Of a stretch of DNA of 64,000 nt, positions 11,694-23,130 are shown piece by piece. The stretch spans positions 8,795,501 to 8,859,500 of the forward strand of contig CM053143.1 in NCBI GenBank assembly GCA_028571685.1. The letters run 5' to 3'. The stretch comes from Heterohyrax brucei. Taxonomy: Eukaryota; Chordata; Mammalia; Hyracoidea; Procaviidae. The position numbers and the translations under genes were made by a program. The notes beneath the pieces are model-generated. The model made no database searches. It saw only the letters and a program-made list of their open reading frames with translations, and was not told the origin of the DNA. Numbering within the stretch: position 1 is the first letter of the stretch; every line of letters begins with the position of its first letter.

Positions 11694-12087
11694 AGATGGC
11701 ATGCAGGCAACAGACCATAATTAATCATTTAAAGAAACAGTCTTCAAACGCTCCAGAAAATTCCCTAAATAAAGATTCAGAAAATTTCCCAGATGAAGAA
11801 TCCTTTCTGAATCTAACAGAGGTTGAATACAAAACAGTTATAAACAAAACCCTCCTAGAGATTAAACAACATGCAATAGAACAAAATGAAAAATTTGGTA
11901 AACTACTTGATATACTAGAACATCAGTGATCTGAAATATATCAGATTAATAAGAAAATTACAGAACTAGATAATTCCATCCAAAGCCAAAAGAGTAGGAT
12001 TGAACAGATGGAAGTTAGAATCAGTGACCTAGAAGACAAAGTAACTAACACCAACATTTATGAGGTAAAATCAGAGAAAAGAAATTA
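11694..12087 (+). pseudogene. L1 ORF1 N-terminal fragment, inverted
   Basis: An open stretch of 77 codons begins at the ATG at 11696 ('MACRQQTIINHLKKQ', then 'DEESFLNLTEVEYKTVINKT') and stops at 'EHQ'. It aligns with the ORF1 N-terminus seen on the minus strand at 7765-8022 ('DKEAFLKLSEGEYKRIIHRA'). The coding signal continues past the stop into the coiled-coil region to about 12085. Plus-strand 5' UTR precedes it (11490-11693). It is the inverted 5' portion of the nested L1. Confidence 0.7.
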
Positions 12088-15000
12088 AAAAAATGTCTGT
12101 CCATCTCCTTTGCCCATTACTTAACTGGATTATTTATGCTTTTCTTGTTGATATTTTGCAGTACCTTGTAGATTATGGAGATCAGATTTTGGTCCGACAA
12201 GTAGTTGTCAATTATTTTTTCCCATACCATAGGTGGTCTTTTAACTCTCTTGATAAAGTCTTTGGATGAACATGTGTTTGATTCTTAGTAGTTCCCATTC
12301 ATCTATTTTCTCTTCTGTTGATCATGCTTTCCTTGTCAGATTTTGAAATCTGTCTCAGCTGTGTATTAAAAGTTCAATATTGGCATTATTTTTTTATTGC
12401 ATGATCTTTGTCATTTTAGATTTGATATGTAGGTCTTTGATCCAATTTGAGTTAGTTTTGCGTAAGGTGTAAGACATGGGTCTTGTTTCAATTTGTAGCA
12501 GATGAATATCCAATTTTTACAGTATCATTTGTTAAAGACACTGCTTTTACCCAAGTTTACAATCTTACGGTCTTTGTCAAATACCAACTGTTCATAAGAG
12601 GATGCTGGCATCTCTGGGGTCTCAACTCTCTTCCTTTGGTCTATAGGTCTCTTATGGTACCCGTATAAGCTATTTTGACTGTTTTGACAGTATGATAGGT
12701 TCTATAGTCAGGTAGTGTGAGGCCTTCCATTGTGTTCCTCTTTTTCGGTAGTGTTTTACTTATCCAGGACTTCTTCCCTTTCCAAACAGAGCTAGTGATT
12801 TGCTTCTCCATCTCACTGAAACATGTCACTGGAATTTGTATTAGGATTGCGTTGTATATCTAGATCACTTTGGATGAAATAGATATTTTCACAATATTAA
12901 GTCTTCCTATCCATGAGCAGGATAGGTTTATCCATTTAAGTAAGTCTCTACTAGTTTCTTGTAGTAAGATCTTGTAGCTCTCTCTGTACAGGTCTCTTAT
13001 TTCTCTAGTTAGATTTATTCCTAGGTATTTTATCTTCTTAAAGTCTACAGTAAATGATATTGATTTGGGGGATTTCTTCTTTGATGATCTCTTTGTTGGT
13101 ATAAGGGAATCCAACTGATTTATGTATGTTTATCTTACAACGTGATAATTTTCTGAATGTTCCTACCAGTTCCAGTAGTTTACTTATGAATTCTTTAGGA
13201 TTCTCTGCATACCCAATCATATCATCTGCAAATAGGGAGATTTTTACTTCTCCTTTGCTGATGCGGATGTCCTTTAATTTTTTGTCGTGTCTAATTGCTC
13301 TGACTCGAACCTTTAGTACAATGCTGAATAAAAGTGATGATAGTGGATATCCTTGTCTAGGTCCTGTTCTCAAAGGGATTTCTTTGTCTCTCTCCATTCA
13401 GAATGATGCAGGTGGTTGGCTTTGCATAGATGCCCCTTATTGCATTAAGGAACTTCCCCTCTATTCCTGTTTTTCTGGGAGTTTTTTAGCATGAATGGGT
13501 GTGGGACTTTGTCAAATGCCTTTTCTACATCGATTGACAAAATCAGGTGGATCTTATCTTTTGTGGTATTTATGTGGTTGACCACATTAATTATTTTTCT
13601 GATATTGAACCAGCCTGACATCCCTAGTTTGAATCCAACTTGGTAATGATGAATTATTTTTTTGATATGTTGTTGAATTCTGTTGGCTAGGATTTTGTTA
13701 AAGATTGTTGCATCTAGGTTCATGAGAGATATTAGTCTGTAGTTTCCTTTTTTTGTGGCATCTTTCCCTGGCTTTGGTACCAGGGTTATGCTAGTTTCAT
13801 AGAGTGAATTTGGGACTATTCCATCCCTTTCTATGCTGTGAAATAGTCTCAGTAGTATTGGTGTTAACTCTTCTGTAATGGTTTGGTACAATTCTCTGGT
13901 GAAGCCGTCTGGGCCAGGAAATTTTTGCTTGATAGTTTTTTGATGACTTTTTCAATCTCTTCTTTTGTGATGTGTTTATTAAGTTGTTCTCCTTGTGATA
14001 ATTTTGATAGGTGATATGAATCTAGAAATTTGTCTATTTTCTCTAGGTTTTCAAATCTGTTAGAGTGCAGTCTTTCACAGTATTCTGTTATGATATTTTT
14101 TATTTCAGTTGGGTCTGTTGTGACATTTCCCATCTCATTTCTTATTTGGGTTATGCATTTCTTCTCCTGTTTTTACTTGGAAGGTTTCACCAGTGATTTA
14201 TCAATTTTGTTGATCTTTTCAAAGAACTAGCTTTTGATTTTGTTAATTTTTTCAATTGTTCTATTCTATAATTCGTTTAGTTCTGCTCTAGTCTTTATAA
14301 TCTGTTTTCTTCTGGTACTGGAGTGGTTCCTCTGTTGCTGTCTTTCTATTTGTTCAAGCTATTGGGTTAGTTCTTTGGTTTGGGTCTTTTCTTCTTTTCA
14401 GATGTGTGCATTTATAGAAATAAACTCTCCTCTGAACACTGCTTTGGCTGCATCCCATAGGTTCTGGTAGGATATGTCTTCATTCTCATTGGATTCCATA
14501 CATTTCTCTATTTTGTTCTTGATTTCTTCTGTAACCCATGGCTTTCTGAACAAGGTGTTGCTCAGTTTGCATGAATTCAAATTTCTATGTATGTTTTTTC
14601 TGCCTTTTTTTTTTTTTAACTTTCATGGTTTTATGGTCCAAGAAGATGCTTTGCAATAATTCAGTTGTTTGGCTTTTGTTGACATGTATTTTATGTCCTA
14701 ACACATGGTGTATTCTGGAAAATGTTCCATGTGCGTTGGAGAGGAAGCTATACTTATCTGTTGATGGATAAAAAGTTCTGGATATGTTGATGAGTTCTAG
14801 TTGGTTAATTGTTACAATAACATCTTTTGTGTCTTTACTGAGCTTTTTTCTGGATGATCTGCACATTACTGAAAATGGACTGTTAAAGTCTCCATCTGTA
14901 TTGTAGAGTGATCTATCTCATTTTTCAATGTAGTCAGTGTTAGTTCAATGTATTTAGATGCTCTGGTATTGGGTGCATGAATATTTAGTATTGCCACATC

Positions 15001-15350
15001 CTGCTCATATATTGAGCCTTTCAGCAATAAATAATGACCATTCTTGTCCACCATTGTGGATTTTTCATTAAAATCTATTTTATCTTAGATTAGTATTGCC
15101 AGTCCTGCTCTTCTTTGTTTGTTGTTAGCTTGGTATATATTTTTTCATCCTCTAGTTTTTAGTTTGTTCATGTCTTTGAGTGTGAAGTGTGGTTCTTGTA
15201 AGTAATGTATTGATGGATCATGTATTTTGATTCAGGATGTCACGCACTGTATCTTTACTGGAGTGTTTAGTCCGTTTACATTCAGTGTAATTATTGATAG
15301 GTATAGGTTTCGTGCTGTCGTTTTGATGCCTTTAGTTTTGCGTTGATGCT
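12088..15350 (-). pseudogene. L1 ORF2 remnant (endonuclease plus reverse transcriptase)
   Basis: Pieces in order from the N-terminus: endonuclease at 14866-15054 ('NGHYLLLKGSIYEQ', 'NIHAPNTRASKYI'); a linker at 13864-14133 ('DSYHLSKLSQGEQLNK'); RT fingers at 13445-13891 ('[19 protein letters not shown]', '[20 protein letters not shown]', the latter holding one catalytic aspartate); palm at 13038-13397 ('[17 protein letters not shown]'); and thumb at 12641-12829. Domain order is complete but the frame shifts several times, so it is a dead copy. An intact ORF2 is about 1,270 residues. Confidence 0.8.
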
Positions 15351-15689
15351 GTCTATGTTGCTCTTAATATTCTGGGTTATTCTTTTTTATGAGTTGACTT
15401 TTCATCTTTTTCAGTGTTGGTTTCGTTGAGACTCCTGTATTATGTTTCTTGTTTTTATATGCTGCATTTTTTTTTATGCTTTGTGACTGCCCTAATTATG
15501 TTCCTTAACATTCTAAGTTTAAAACTAGTTTTAACTTCTGCATATCTTTTTAATTTCATCTCCATCTGGGAGAACTATAACTACTGTAATATATCCCTCT
15601 TTTTATTGCAGTGATGTTGTAGTTTACATGATATGATCACTGGTTTCCTTCTTTTAATATTGTAGCTTTGATTGAGCTTTGTGACTTCC

Positions 15690-16660
15690 CTAACTAAGTA
15701 GGATTCTGGATGTTTTGGACTTCATTTCCTCTTTAAACATATACTGAATGGTTTGTTTTTGTAAGCAAAGAGCTTCTTTCTGTATTTCTTGTAGTTTAGT
15801 TTTGGTTTTTGCAGAGTCTCTAAGCTTTTCTTTATCTGAAAATGTCTTGATTTCACCTTTATGTTTGAAACAGTTTTGCTGGATATATAATTCTTGGTTA
15901 GAAGTTTTCTCCTTCAAGGCTTTGAATGTGTTTTCCCACTGCCTCCTTGCCAACGTCATTTCTGCTGAGAAGTCAGGTGAAAGCCTTCAGGGATTTGAGC
16001 CTTGCTGCCTTTAAGAGAATCTGTTTGTATTTCATTTTATTAAGCTCAATTATAGTATGTCTTGGTGTCTTTCTTTTGGAGTCTATGTTTTTGTGGTGTT
16101 CAATATGCATCTTGAAACTATGTTTTCTTCTTGCATAATTTTAGGGAAGTTTTCTGTCAGCAACTCAATAACAATACTCTTTGTGTTTTAGCTATCCCTC
16201 TGTGATCAGGAACTCTAATGATTTGTAGATTATTCCTCTTAATAGAGTCCCACATATTTCTTAATGCTTCTTCATTTTTTTGTTTTCTCTGATTTCTCCT
16301 CATAAACGCTGATGTTAGTTGCCATATCCTCAAGGTCACTAAGTCTGACTTCCATCTCCTCAATTCTGCTCTCTTGCCTTAGGAGTCTAATTCTGTAATT
16401 CTGTTACTGATCTGCTGGATTTTAGGTCATTGATGTTCCATCAGTTCAAATAGGTTGTTTCATTTTTCATTCTGCTCAGCTGAATTTTGTTTAACCTCTA
16501 GGAGAGCTCTCTATATGATTCTTTTTTGTACTTGATCTTCGATAGTTTCAGAAAGTCTTCTTTATCTGTGAAGGTTTTTGATTCTTTGGTTTGGGAGTTT
16601 TCTGGATATATAATGTACTGTTTCCATAAAAGGCTAGCAATTGTTTGTTGCCTTCTTGCC
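15690..16660 (-). pseudogene. L1 ORF1 remnant
   Basis: The C-terminal domain is seen at 15690-15959 ('MTLARRQWENTFKALKEK', 'NQELYIQQNCFKHKGEIKTF') and a mid region at 16157-16363. The N-terminal part, upstream of the coiled coil, lies near 16430-16640. It is frameshifted and not translatable as one protein. It encodes the L1 RNA-binding protein in intact elements. Confidence 0.7.
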
Positions 16661-17700
16661 ATCTAGAAGCTGTTTAGTTTCTCTGGTACCTCAACAGGAG
16701 CTGAGGCATAATTCTAAGAGGTGAGTTGGCCACCAGGAACCTCTATGTACTCTAGTGACTGGTTCCAGTGGACTCTCTGGGGTGGCAGGCTCCATCTCCT
16801 GGGTGGGAAAGATGGTACCCTACTTATCGGAAACTGGGAGGCTGACCCTACAATGTGGGTCAGTGAAGGGTAGAAGTGATACTGCTGGATTGCTCCACAG
16901 TTATTTGTCCAGGCAGCCTTATTTTAAAAGGTAATTTACTGTTAAGCTGGGAGCTGTCTAGCAGCTGCCAGAATCAGTCAGGCCCTCAGGTGTGGCTGGG
17001 CCCACCTTTCAGCTGACAACAAAAGCAACTCTGGCTATCCATGGATACTATGACATAGTTCAAATTATGGAGGGGACTTGTTGACAGGCTCAGGCAGGCC
17101 CCACTGGTATGGTACACTGTGGTAAACACAGCCTTTCTGCTGGAAAAGCACTTTCCAGGCTGGCACTGCTTCTCATGTTTGGAATTAGCCCCTGCTGAAA
17201 CCTCTGGTTGGATATCTCTACCTCCCATCTGATCAAGATGGTGTCTCACCTGACCTGCCCTTCATATTGCTAAGTAGCAGAATCTATGGTGTAGCTTGGA
17301 AAAGAGAGGTTGGAGGTGCAGTGGTGCCCTCAGTCAGCAGCTGGGCTCTTAAAATGTGTCTTTCCAGAGCATAGTGTCCTTGTGCAATATATTGTTTATT
17401 TTAACAGAGCAGTACAGCTTATTTGTCAGCTCATGTCCAGTCCCTGCCTCTCAGATAAAAATGTGTCAGTACTTGCAGTCTGCCAAAGTGGTTAGTCAGC
17501 TGGAGTGGGGCTCAGGGTGTGCTCTCTCATGTTAGGAAGAGGCAGTTTCTCACTGAGTTGTATGTAGTCCAATCTGACAACCCTATGCCATATCCTAGGG
17601 CTTCCTGGAGGTGCAGAGTGCTCCATACAATTATCATTTTAGGCCTTACTTCTCAGAGGGAGTTAAGGAGACATGAGTCTAGTCTGCCATTTTGACACCA
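16660..17700 (-). promoter_or_regulatory. L1 5' UTR / promoter region
   Basis: This GC-richer segment matches 1-604 and 61560-62572 in landmark order. It is the region that holds the internal RNA polymerase II promoter in active L1s. Visible YY1-like motifs lie at 17686-17696 (sense) and 17234-17243 (antisense). Confidence 0.6.
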
Positions 17701-18010
17701 CTCGCTATTCTCTTTATTTCTTGACCATCTCCTTATTTTCTGATAAACAATTTATTCTAAAACCATTGTATATTTTTCTTGCCCCAGTTCTGGAATCAAA
17801 CCATTTCTCATGAGGTTCTGGTTTGTGTGAGTGGAGAAGTGACGAGTTTTAAGGAGCCCAAATCTGTCATCTGTGTACTAGGTATGGTCATTGTTGTTTG
17901 TATTTTATTACTTCTAGGCCTTCACAGGTAAACAGAGCTAGGCGCCTATTTTATGTACCTGTATACATTCTCTGTCTCCATTCTTCATCAATTATAGTCA
18001 TCTATCTTGT
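17701..18010. other. Unique non-coding DNA
   Basis: I see no gene or recognisable repeat here. It separates the L1 block from the first AfroSINE of the central region. Confidence 0.5.
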
Positions 18011-18170
18011 AAACCTTAGTGGCATAGAGGTTTAAGTGCTGTGTCTGCTAATCAAAAGGTCGGCAGTTCAAACCCACCAGACACTCCTTGGAAAGTCTAG
18101 AGGATAGTTCTACTCTGATCTCTGGGTAGCTATGAATTGGACCTGACTCAGTGGCAGTGTTTTTCTTTTT
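18011..18170 (+). mobile_element. AfroSINE-type SINE
   Basis: It has a tRNA-like A box region ('ttagtggcatagaggtttaa'), a B-box-like 'cggcagttcaaaccc', a body 'ccttggaaagtctagagg' and an end 'cctgactcagtggcagtg', followed by a T-rich tail. Full-length structure, moderately diverged. Confidence 0.85.
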
Positions 18171-18409
18171 ATTCATCTATTAAAAACAATTGTAAGTTCA
18201 TATTGATGACTTCAATTTCAATCTAAGACATCGGAGGTACATTAGACTCCCTTTCATTTCCATATTTGTATAACAGTGAGGGACCTTTTTCTTATTATCT
18301 TTAATATGTCTACTCATTTGTTTAAGATTAGATTCTATAGAAATAGTTTTCAGAATTGTTACCCCATATAACAGCAGTAACAACAAAAAGCCTAGCAACT
18401 AGATTCTGA

Positions 18410-19885
18410 AGAGAACTGGTTGGTGTTCAGTGATGTCAGAAGGTAGCATATGATCAAGAACTGATGGACTAAAGGAAGAAGTCCTAGACAAACTGAAGGT
18501 AATGGTGAAAAAAAAAGACTCCAGGAACTGATGGAATACCAACTGAGATGTTTCAATAAACTGATGCAACACTGAAAGCATTCATTCATGTATGCCAAGA
18601 AATTTGGAAGACAGCCAGATGGACAAGATCTATGTTTGTGCCCATTAAAAGAAAGATGATGTAACAGAATGAAGAAATTATCAAACTGTGTCATTAATAT
18701 AAAGTAAAATTTTACTGAAGATGACTCATCAGTGGTTGCAGCAGTACATGTACAGGGAGATGGCATAAATTCAAGCTGGATTCGGATAAGAACATGGAAC
18801 CAGGGATATTACTGTTGATGTCAGATGGATCTTGGCTAAAAGTACAGAATGCCAGAGAGATGTTTACTTATGTTTTGTTGACTATACAAACGCATTACAT
18901 TGTGTGGATCATGAATTATGAATTATGCTGGGAATAATAGGAGTTCTAGAACTCTTAATTGTGCTCTTGAGGAACTTGTACATAGATCAAGGGGCAGTCC
19001 TATGCACAGAACAAGGGAACACTGAGTGGTTTAAAGTCAGGAAAGATGTGCCAGGGTTGTATCCTTTCATCATACTTAATCCATCTGTATGGTGAGCAAA
19101 TAATCCAAGACTGGCCTATAGGAAGAAGAATGAGGTGTCAGGATCAGAATAAGACTCACTAACAGTGTGTGGTTTGTGCTATAGTCTTGCTTGCAGAAAG
19201 TGAAAAGGGTTTGAGGCCAGCCAGCCAAGTGCCGTTGAGTTCCTGGTTAATGTCAAAGCCTACCGTCTTCAATATGAATTTTACTTTAACATAAAAAACA
19301 AAAGATCTCACAATTTGACCACTATATATCATGATAAAGGAAGAAAAAATTGAAGTTGTCAAGGATTTCATTTTATTTGGACCTACAATCAACACTCATG
19401 GTAGCAGCAGTCGAAAAAATTAAATAATTTGATGTGTCTGGAAAATCCTCTGAATAAGAGCTCTTCAAAGTGTTGAAAAGCAAAAATGTTACTTTGAGGA
19501 TTAAGGCTCACCTGACCCAAAATATAGTATTTTCAATTTCCTCATATGCATGCAAAAGATGGGCAGTGAATGTGGAAGACCAAAGGTCTTCCTTTGGTGA
19601 AGAATATTAAATACACCATGTAATGCTAGAAGAATGAACAAGCCTGTTTTGGAACATATATAGACAAAATTCTCCTTAGATGTAAGGATGTCAAAGCTTT
19701 ATTTCACATACTTTGGACATATTTTTAGGAGAGGCCAGTCCATGGAGAAGGACATTATGCTTGGTAAAGCGGAGAATAAGGGGAAAGGGAAGACCCTCAA
19801 TAAGACAGATTAACACCATGGCTGCAACAATGAGCTCAAGCATAACAGTTATGAGAATGGCACAGGACAACAACAGACATCAATA
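18410..19885 (+). mobile_element. RTE (BovB-like) LINE, truncated at both ends
   Basis: It matches the RTE copies at 21087, 34845 and 52955 in order: 'gcatatgatcaagaactgat', 'caagaaatttggaagacagc', 'gttttgttgactatacaaac' (coding CFVDYTNA, the RT aspartate region), 'aggttgtcaaggatttca'-like text, and 'gcaacaatgagctcaagcat'. It lacks the 5' endonuclease and the final tail. Frames are broken throughout. It is interrupted near 19219 by a short tail-type insertion. Confidence 0.8.
19219..19241 (-). mobile_element. Possible SINE/RTE tail micro-insertion
   Basis: 'gccaagtgccgttgagt' replaces expected RTE sequence inside the copy at 18410-19885. On the minus strand it reads as the tail terminus '...ggcacttggc'. 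I cannot find a clear flanking duplication, so this is the weakest member of the set. Confidence 0.4.
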
Positions 19886-19904
19886 TTTGTTTACTCTTTT
19901 TTAA

Positions 19905-20545
19905 GATAAGATTTTACATAAAGTAAAACAAAATTAGCATAATCCAAAACCACATAAATATATCAGCTATTTCCACTACCTCAAAAAGTTGCATTTTCTA
20001 ATCAATATCTCCCCACCCCCACCTAGAGACAACTACTGTTCTAAGTTTTTATCCAGGAGTTTTACCTCTTCTAAAGCTTCATATAAATGGAGTCATAATT
20101 ATTTGTACTCTTGGGTTGGACTTACTCTTTTCATCATGATTTCTGTAAGCTTAATGCAAGTTTTTTTCTTACTGTTCTTGAGAACTTTTGGGCTAGCATT
20201 AATAAAGATGTCCTGACCATTTTCAAGCAAATTTTTCTGTGAACGAATGCTTTCATTTTTCATGGACATATATACTCAAATATGGAATAGTGGAAACCCT
20301 GGTGGTGTAGTTGTTAAGCACTATGTCTGCTAACCAAAAAGTCAGCAGTTCAAATCTGTCAAGCATTCTTTGGACACTCTATGGGGGCAGTTCCACTCTG
20401 TCCACTAGTCACATGAGTTGGAATGGACCTGACAGCAGTAGATTTGGGTTGTTTTATACCATGGGTATGTGTATGTATAGGATTATGGGAATCACTACAC
20501 TTTTTTCCAAAGTGTTTGTACCTCAAGTCTATTTTTTGAGTTCAT
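19905..20545 (-). mobile_element. Old L1 (L1MA/MB-like) ORF2 end / 3' UTR, split by a SINE
   Basis: The strings 'tcatataaatggagtcataa', 'ttttctgtgaacgaatgctt' and 'ttttttccaaagtgtttgta' are recognisable in the reversed C-terminal ORF2/3' UTR region of old mammalian L1s. An AfroSINE (20292-20455) interrupts it. Confidence 0.6.
20292..20455 (+). mobile_element. AfroSINE-type SINE
   Basis: It has the head 'accctggtggtgtagttgtt', B-box-like 'agcagttcaaatc', 'ctttggacactctatggggg' and end 'gagttggaatggacctgaca'. It is inserted in an old L1 fragment. Confidence 0.85.
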
Positions 20546-20621
20546 TTGAATGATTTCTTTTGTAACTAACACAGGACTTAATGGCACCCAGGTGCATGTT
20601 TTTCCCTGGTCTACTACTTTT

Positions 20622-20778
20622 TCCAGAAAGTCTAGTGGCATAGTGGTTAGGAGCTACAGCTACTAACAAAAAAGTCAGCAGTTCAAATTCACCAGGCACC
20701 TCTTGGAAACTCTATGGAGTGGTTCTACTCTGTCCTACAGAGTCACTAGGAGTTGGAGTTGACTCAAGATTAGGGATT
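20622..20778 (+). mobile_element. AfroSINE-type SINE
   Basis: It carries 'tctagtggcatagtggttag', 'agcagttcaaattcaccagg' and 'cttggaaactctatggagtg', ending 'gagttgactcaagattaggg'. The tail runs into a GT microsatellite (20779-20812), a usual fate of SINE tails. Confidence 0.85.
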
Positions 20779-20812
20779 TTGTGTGTGTGTGTGTGAGGGT
20801 GTGTAGTTTATG
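20779..20812. repeat. (GT)n microsatellite
   Basis: A short GT tract following the SINE 3' end, probably grown from its tail. Confidence 0.8.
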
Positions 20813-21086
20813 AACTCTTCCTAGAAAGGGCTCTCACTGGAATGGGTTGAAAGCACCCAGGAACCTTGAACACCTTCAATAGGGTACTTGATTTTCTAGC
20901 TAGGCTTTAAAAGGGAAGCTGCAAGAAGCCTGCCTTCTCACTACCAAGAGTTCTGGTATACCCACATTTCCCTGTACCATCCTTGACCACTCAGTCAGTC
21001 AATTCTTAGCACTGTTCTTCAGCTGCAGTTGTCATACTTTAAGTTCCTTACTTCAGCTAGATTTGGTATATGTAAAGTGGCATTAT

Positions 21087-23130
21087 TTTGAGTATATCAT
21101 ACGGGAGTTTAGAGACCATCTGAAAAATAGATTTGATACATTGAACACCAATGATCAAAGATCAGACAAGTTGTAGAATGGCATCAAAGACATCAATGAC
21201 GAAGAAAGCAAAGAGGTCATCAAAAAGACAAGAAAGAAAGAAAGAATGAAATTGTACATCAGAAGTGACTGAAATTTGCTCTTGAACATCAAGCAGCTAA
21301 AGCAAAAGGAATAAATGATGAAGTAGAAGAACTGAAGAGAAGATTTCAAAGAGCAGATCAGGAAGACAAAGTAAAGTATTATAATGACATGGGCAAAGAG
21401 CAGGAAATACAAAACCAAAAGGGAAGAGCATGGTCTGCATTTGCCAAACCAAAAGAACTGAAGATAAAATCCAAGTCTTGAGCTGCAATAGTGAAGGATT
21501 CTAAAGGGAAGATACTTAATGACTTGGGAAGCATCAAAAGAAGATAGAAAGAATACACAGTCATTATACTAAAAACAAGTGATCAACATTCAACAATTTC
21601 AAGAGTTAGAGTATGATCAAGAACTGATGGTACTAAAGGAAGAAGTCAAAGCTGCATTGAAGGCTTTGGTCAAAAACAAGGCTCTAGGAGTTGATAGAAT
21701 ATCAATGGACACATTTCAATTAATGAATGAAGCACTGGGAGTGCTCACATATCATGCCAAGAAATTTGGAAGACAGCTACCTGACCAAGCCACTGGAAAA
21801 GATTCCTATTTATGCCTATTTCCAAGAAAGGAGATTCAACTGAATGTGGAAAGTATCAGTTGATATCACACGCAAGTAAAGTTTTGCTCAAAATCATTCA
21901 AAAGCAACTGTAACTGTATGTTAACAAGGAACTGACAGAATTTCAAGCAGGATTCAGGAGATAGGAACCAGTGCTATCATTGCTAACAGCAGATAGACCT
22001 TGGCTGAAAGCATAGATACCAGAAAGATGGTTACCCATTTTTCATTGAGTATGCAAAAGCATTAGACTGTGTAAATCATAACAAATTATGGATAACATTG
22101 AGGAGAATGGGAATTCCAGAATGCTCAATTGTGCTCATGAAGAATCTGGACATGGATCAAGAGACAGTCATGTGAACAGAACATGAAGACACTGCATGAT
22201 TTAAAGTCAGAAAAGGTATACATAAGCGTTGTTTTATCCTTTGACCGTACCTTTTCAATTTGTTTGCTGGGCAAATAATCTGAGAAGATGGACTATATGA
22301 AGAAGAATGAGGCATCAGGATTGGAGGAAGACCCATTAACAACCTGGATTATGCAGATGACACAACCCTGGTTGCAGTAAGTGAGGAGGATTTTGAAACA
22401 CTGGTGATGATAAAAGACCATAGCCTTCAGTATGTATTACGTTTCAACATCAAGAAAACAAAAATCCTTACAACCAGACCTGTAAGCAACATCATGATAG
22501 ATGGAGAAAGGATTGAGGTTGTCAAGGATTTCATTTTGCTTGGTACCTCTGTTAACACCATGGAAGTAGCAGTCAAGAAATCAAAAGATACATTGTATTG
22601 GGAAAATCTGCTGCAAGGGACCCCTATAAAGTGTTGAAAAGTCAGGATGTCACCTTGAAGACTAAGATGCACCTGATTCAAGCCCTGATATTTTCAACTG
22701 CATCATATGCATGTGAAAGGGAGACAATAAATAAGAAAGACAGAAGAAGAATTGAGCCTTCTGAAATATGGCATTGGTGAAGAATATTGAATATACCATG
22801 GACTGCCAGAGTAATAAATAAATCTCTCCTGAAGAAGTATCACTAGGGTACTCCTTGGAAGCAAGTATGGCCAGACTGCATCTTACATACTTTGGGCTTG
22901 TTATCGGGAGGAATTAATCTCTAGAAAAGGTCATCATGCTTGATAAAGTACAGGATCAACGAAAAGAGGGAGACCCTCAGCATGATGGATTAATATGACA
23001 CCGTGGCTGCAATGATAGGTTTAAGCATAAAAAATGATTGTGAGCCTGGTGCCGGGCTGGACAGTGTTTTACTCTGTTGCACATAGCATTGCTATGAACT
23101 GGAATTAACTCAACAGCACCTAACAAGAAC
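21087..23130 (+). mobile_element. RTE (BovB-like) LINE, 5' truncated, with 3' end
   Basis: This is the longest RTE copy here. It starts in the region between endonuclease and RT ('ggagtttagagaccatctga'), runs through the RT and C-terminal region, and reaches the 3' end ('gaactggaattaactcaaca', 'gcacctaacaagaacaag'). The tail resembles the AfroSINE 3' end, which supports RTE as the SINE partner. About 3.2 kb would be full length; about 1.1 kb of 5' sequence is missing. Confidence 0.85.
21579..22790 (+). pseudogene. RTE reverse transcriptase remnant
   Basis: A 94-codon open stretch at 21579-21863 carries the RT N-terminal segment ('EEVKAALKALVKNKALGVD', then 'RISMDTFQLM'), where the lysine-rich 'NKALGVD' matches the conserved 'NKAPGIDG'-type RT motif. 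Further on, around 22319-22380, the translation gives 'NNLDYADDTTLVAV', the catalytic Y-A-D-D box. A C-terminal piece lies at 22404-22637 ('FNIKKTKILTTRP', 'VKDFILLGTSVN'). Frameshifts separate these pieces. The enzyme family performs target-primed reverse transcription in the nucleus. Confidence 0.8.

Larger units (their letters stand above)
9232..12087 (-). mobile_element. Younger L1 nested in an older L1, with inverted 5' segment
   Basis: A second L1 3' end starts at the T-run at 9229 ('ggattttttttattgttaaa'). It runs as minus-strand ORF2 to about 11480, covering the ORF2 C-terminus and reverse transcriptase. From about 11490 to 12087 the orientation flips: this part reads 5' UTR then ORF1 on the plus strand. 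Such a head-to-head arrangement is the classic product of twin priming during L1 insertion. The host L1 resumes at 12088 with roughly 70 bp of host sequence missing at the junction. Confidence 0.7.
12088..17700 (-). mobile_element. L1 LINE, main body of the split near-full-length copy
   Basis: Right to left on the minus strand: 5' UTR (about 16660-17700), ORF1 (about 15690-16660), spacer, ORF2 (about 12088-15350). With the 3' part at 8213-9231 this gives about 6.6 kb, near the usual L1 length. The 5' end at about 17700 carries the YY1-like 'gtcaaaatggc' on the minus strand. Stops and frameshifts occur in both ORFs. Confidence 0.8.
20546..21086. other. Unique DNA around a SINE
   Basis: Apart from the SINE and GT tract at 20622-20812, I see nothing recognisable. 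The region ends where RTE homology begins. Confidence 0.45.
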
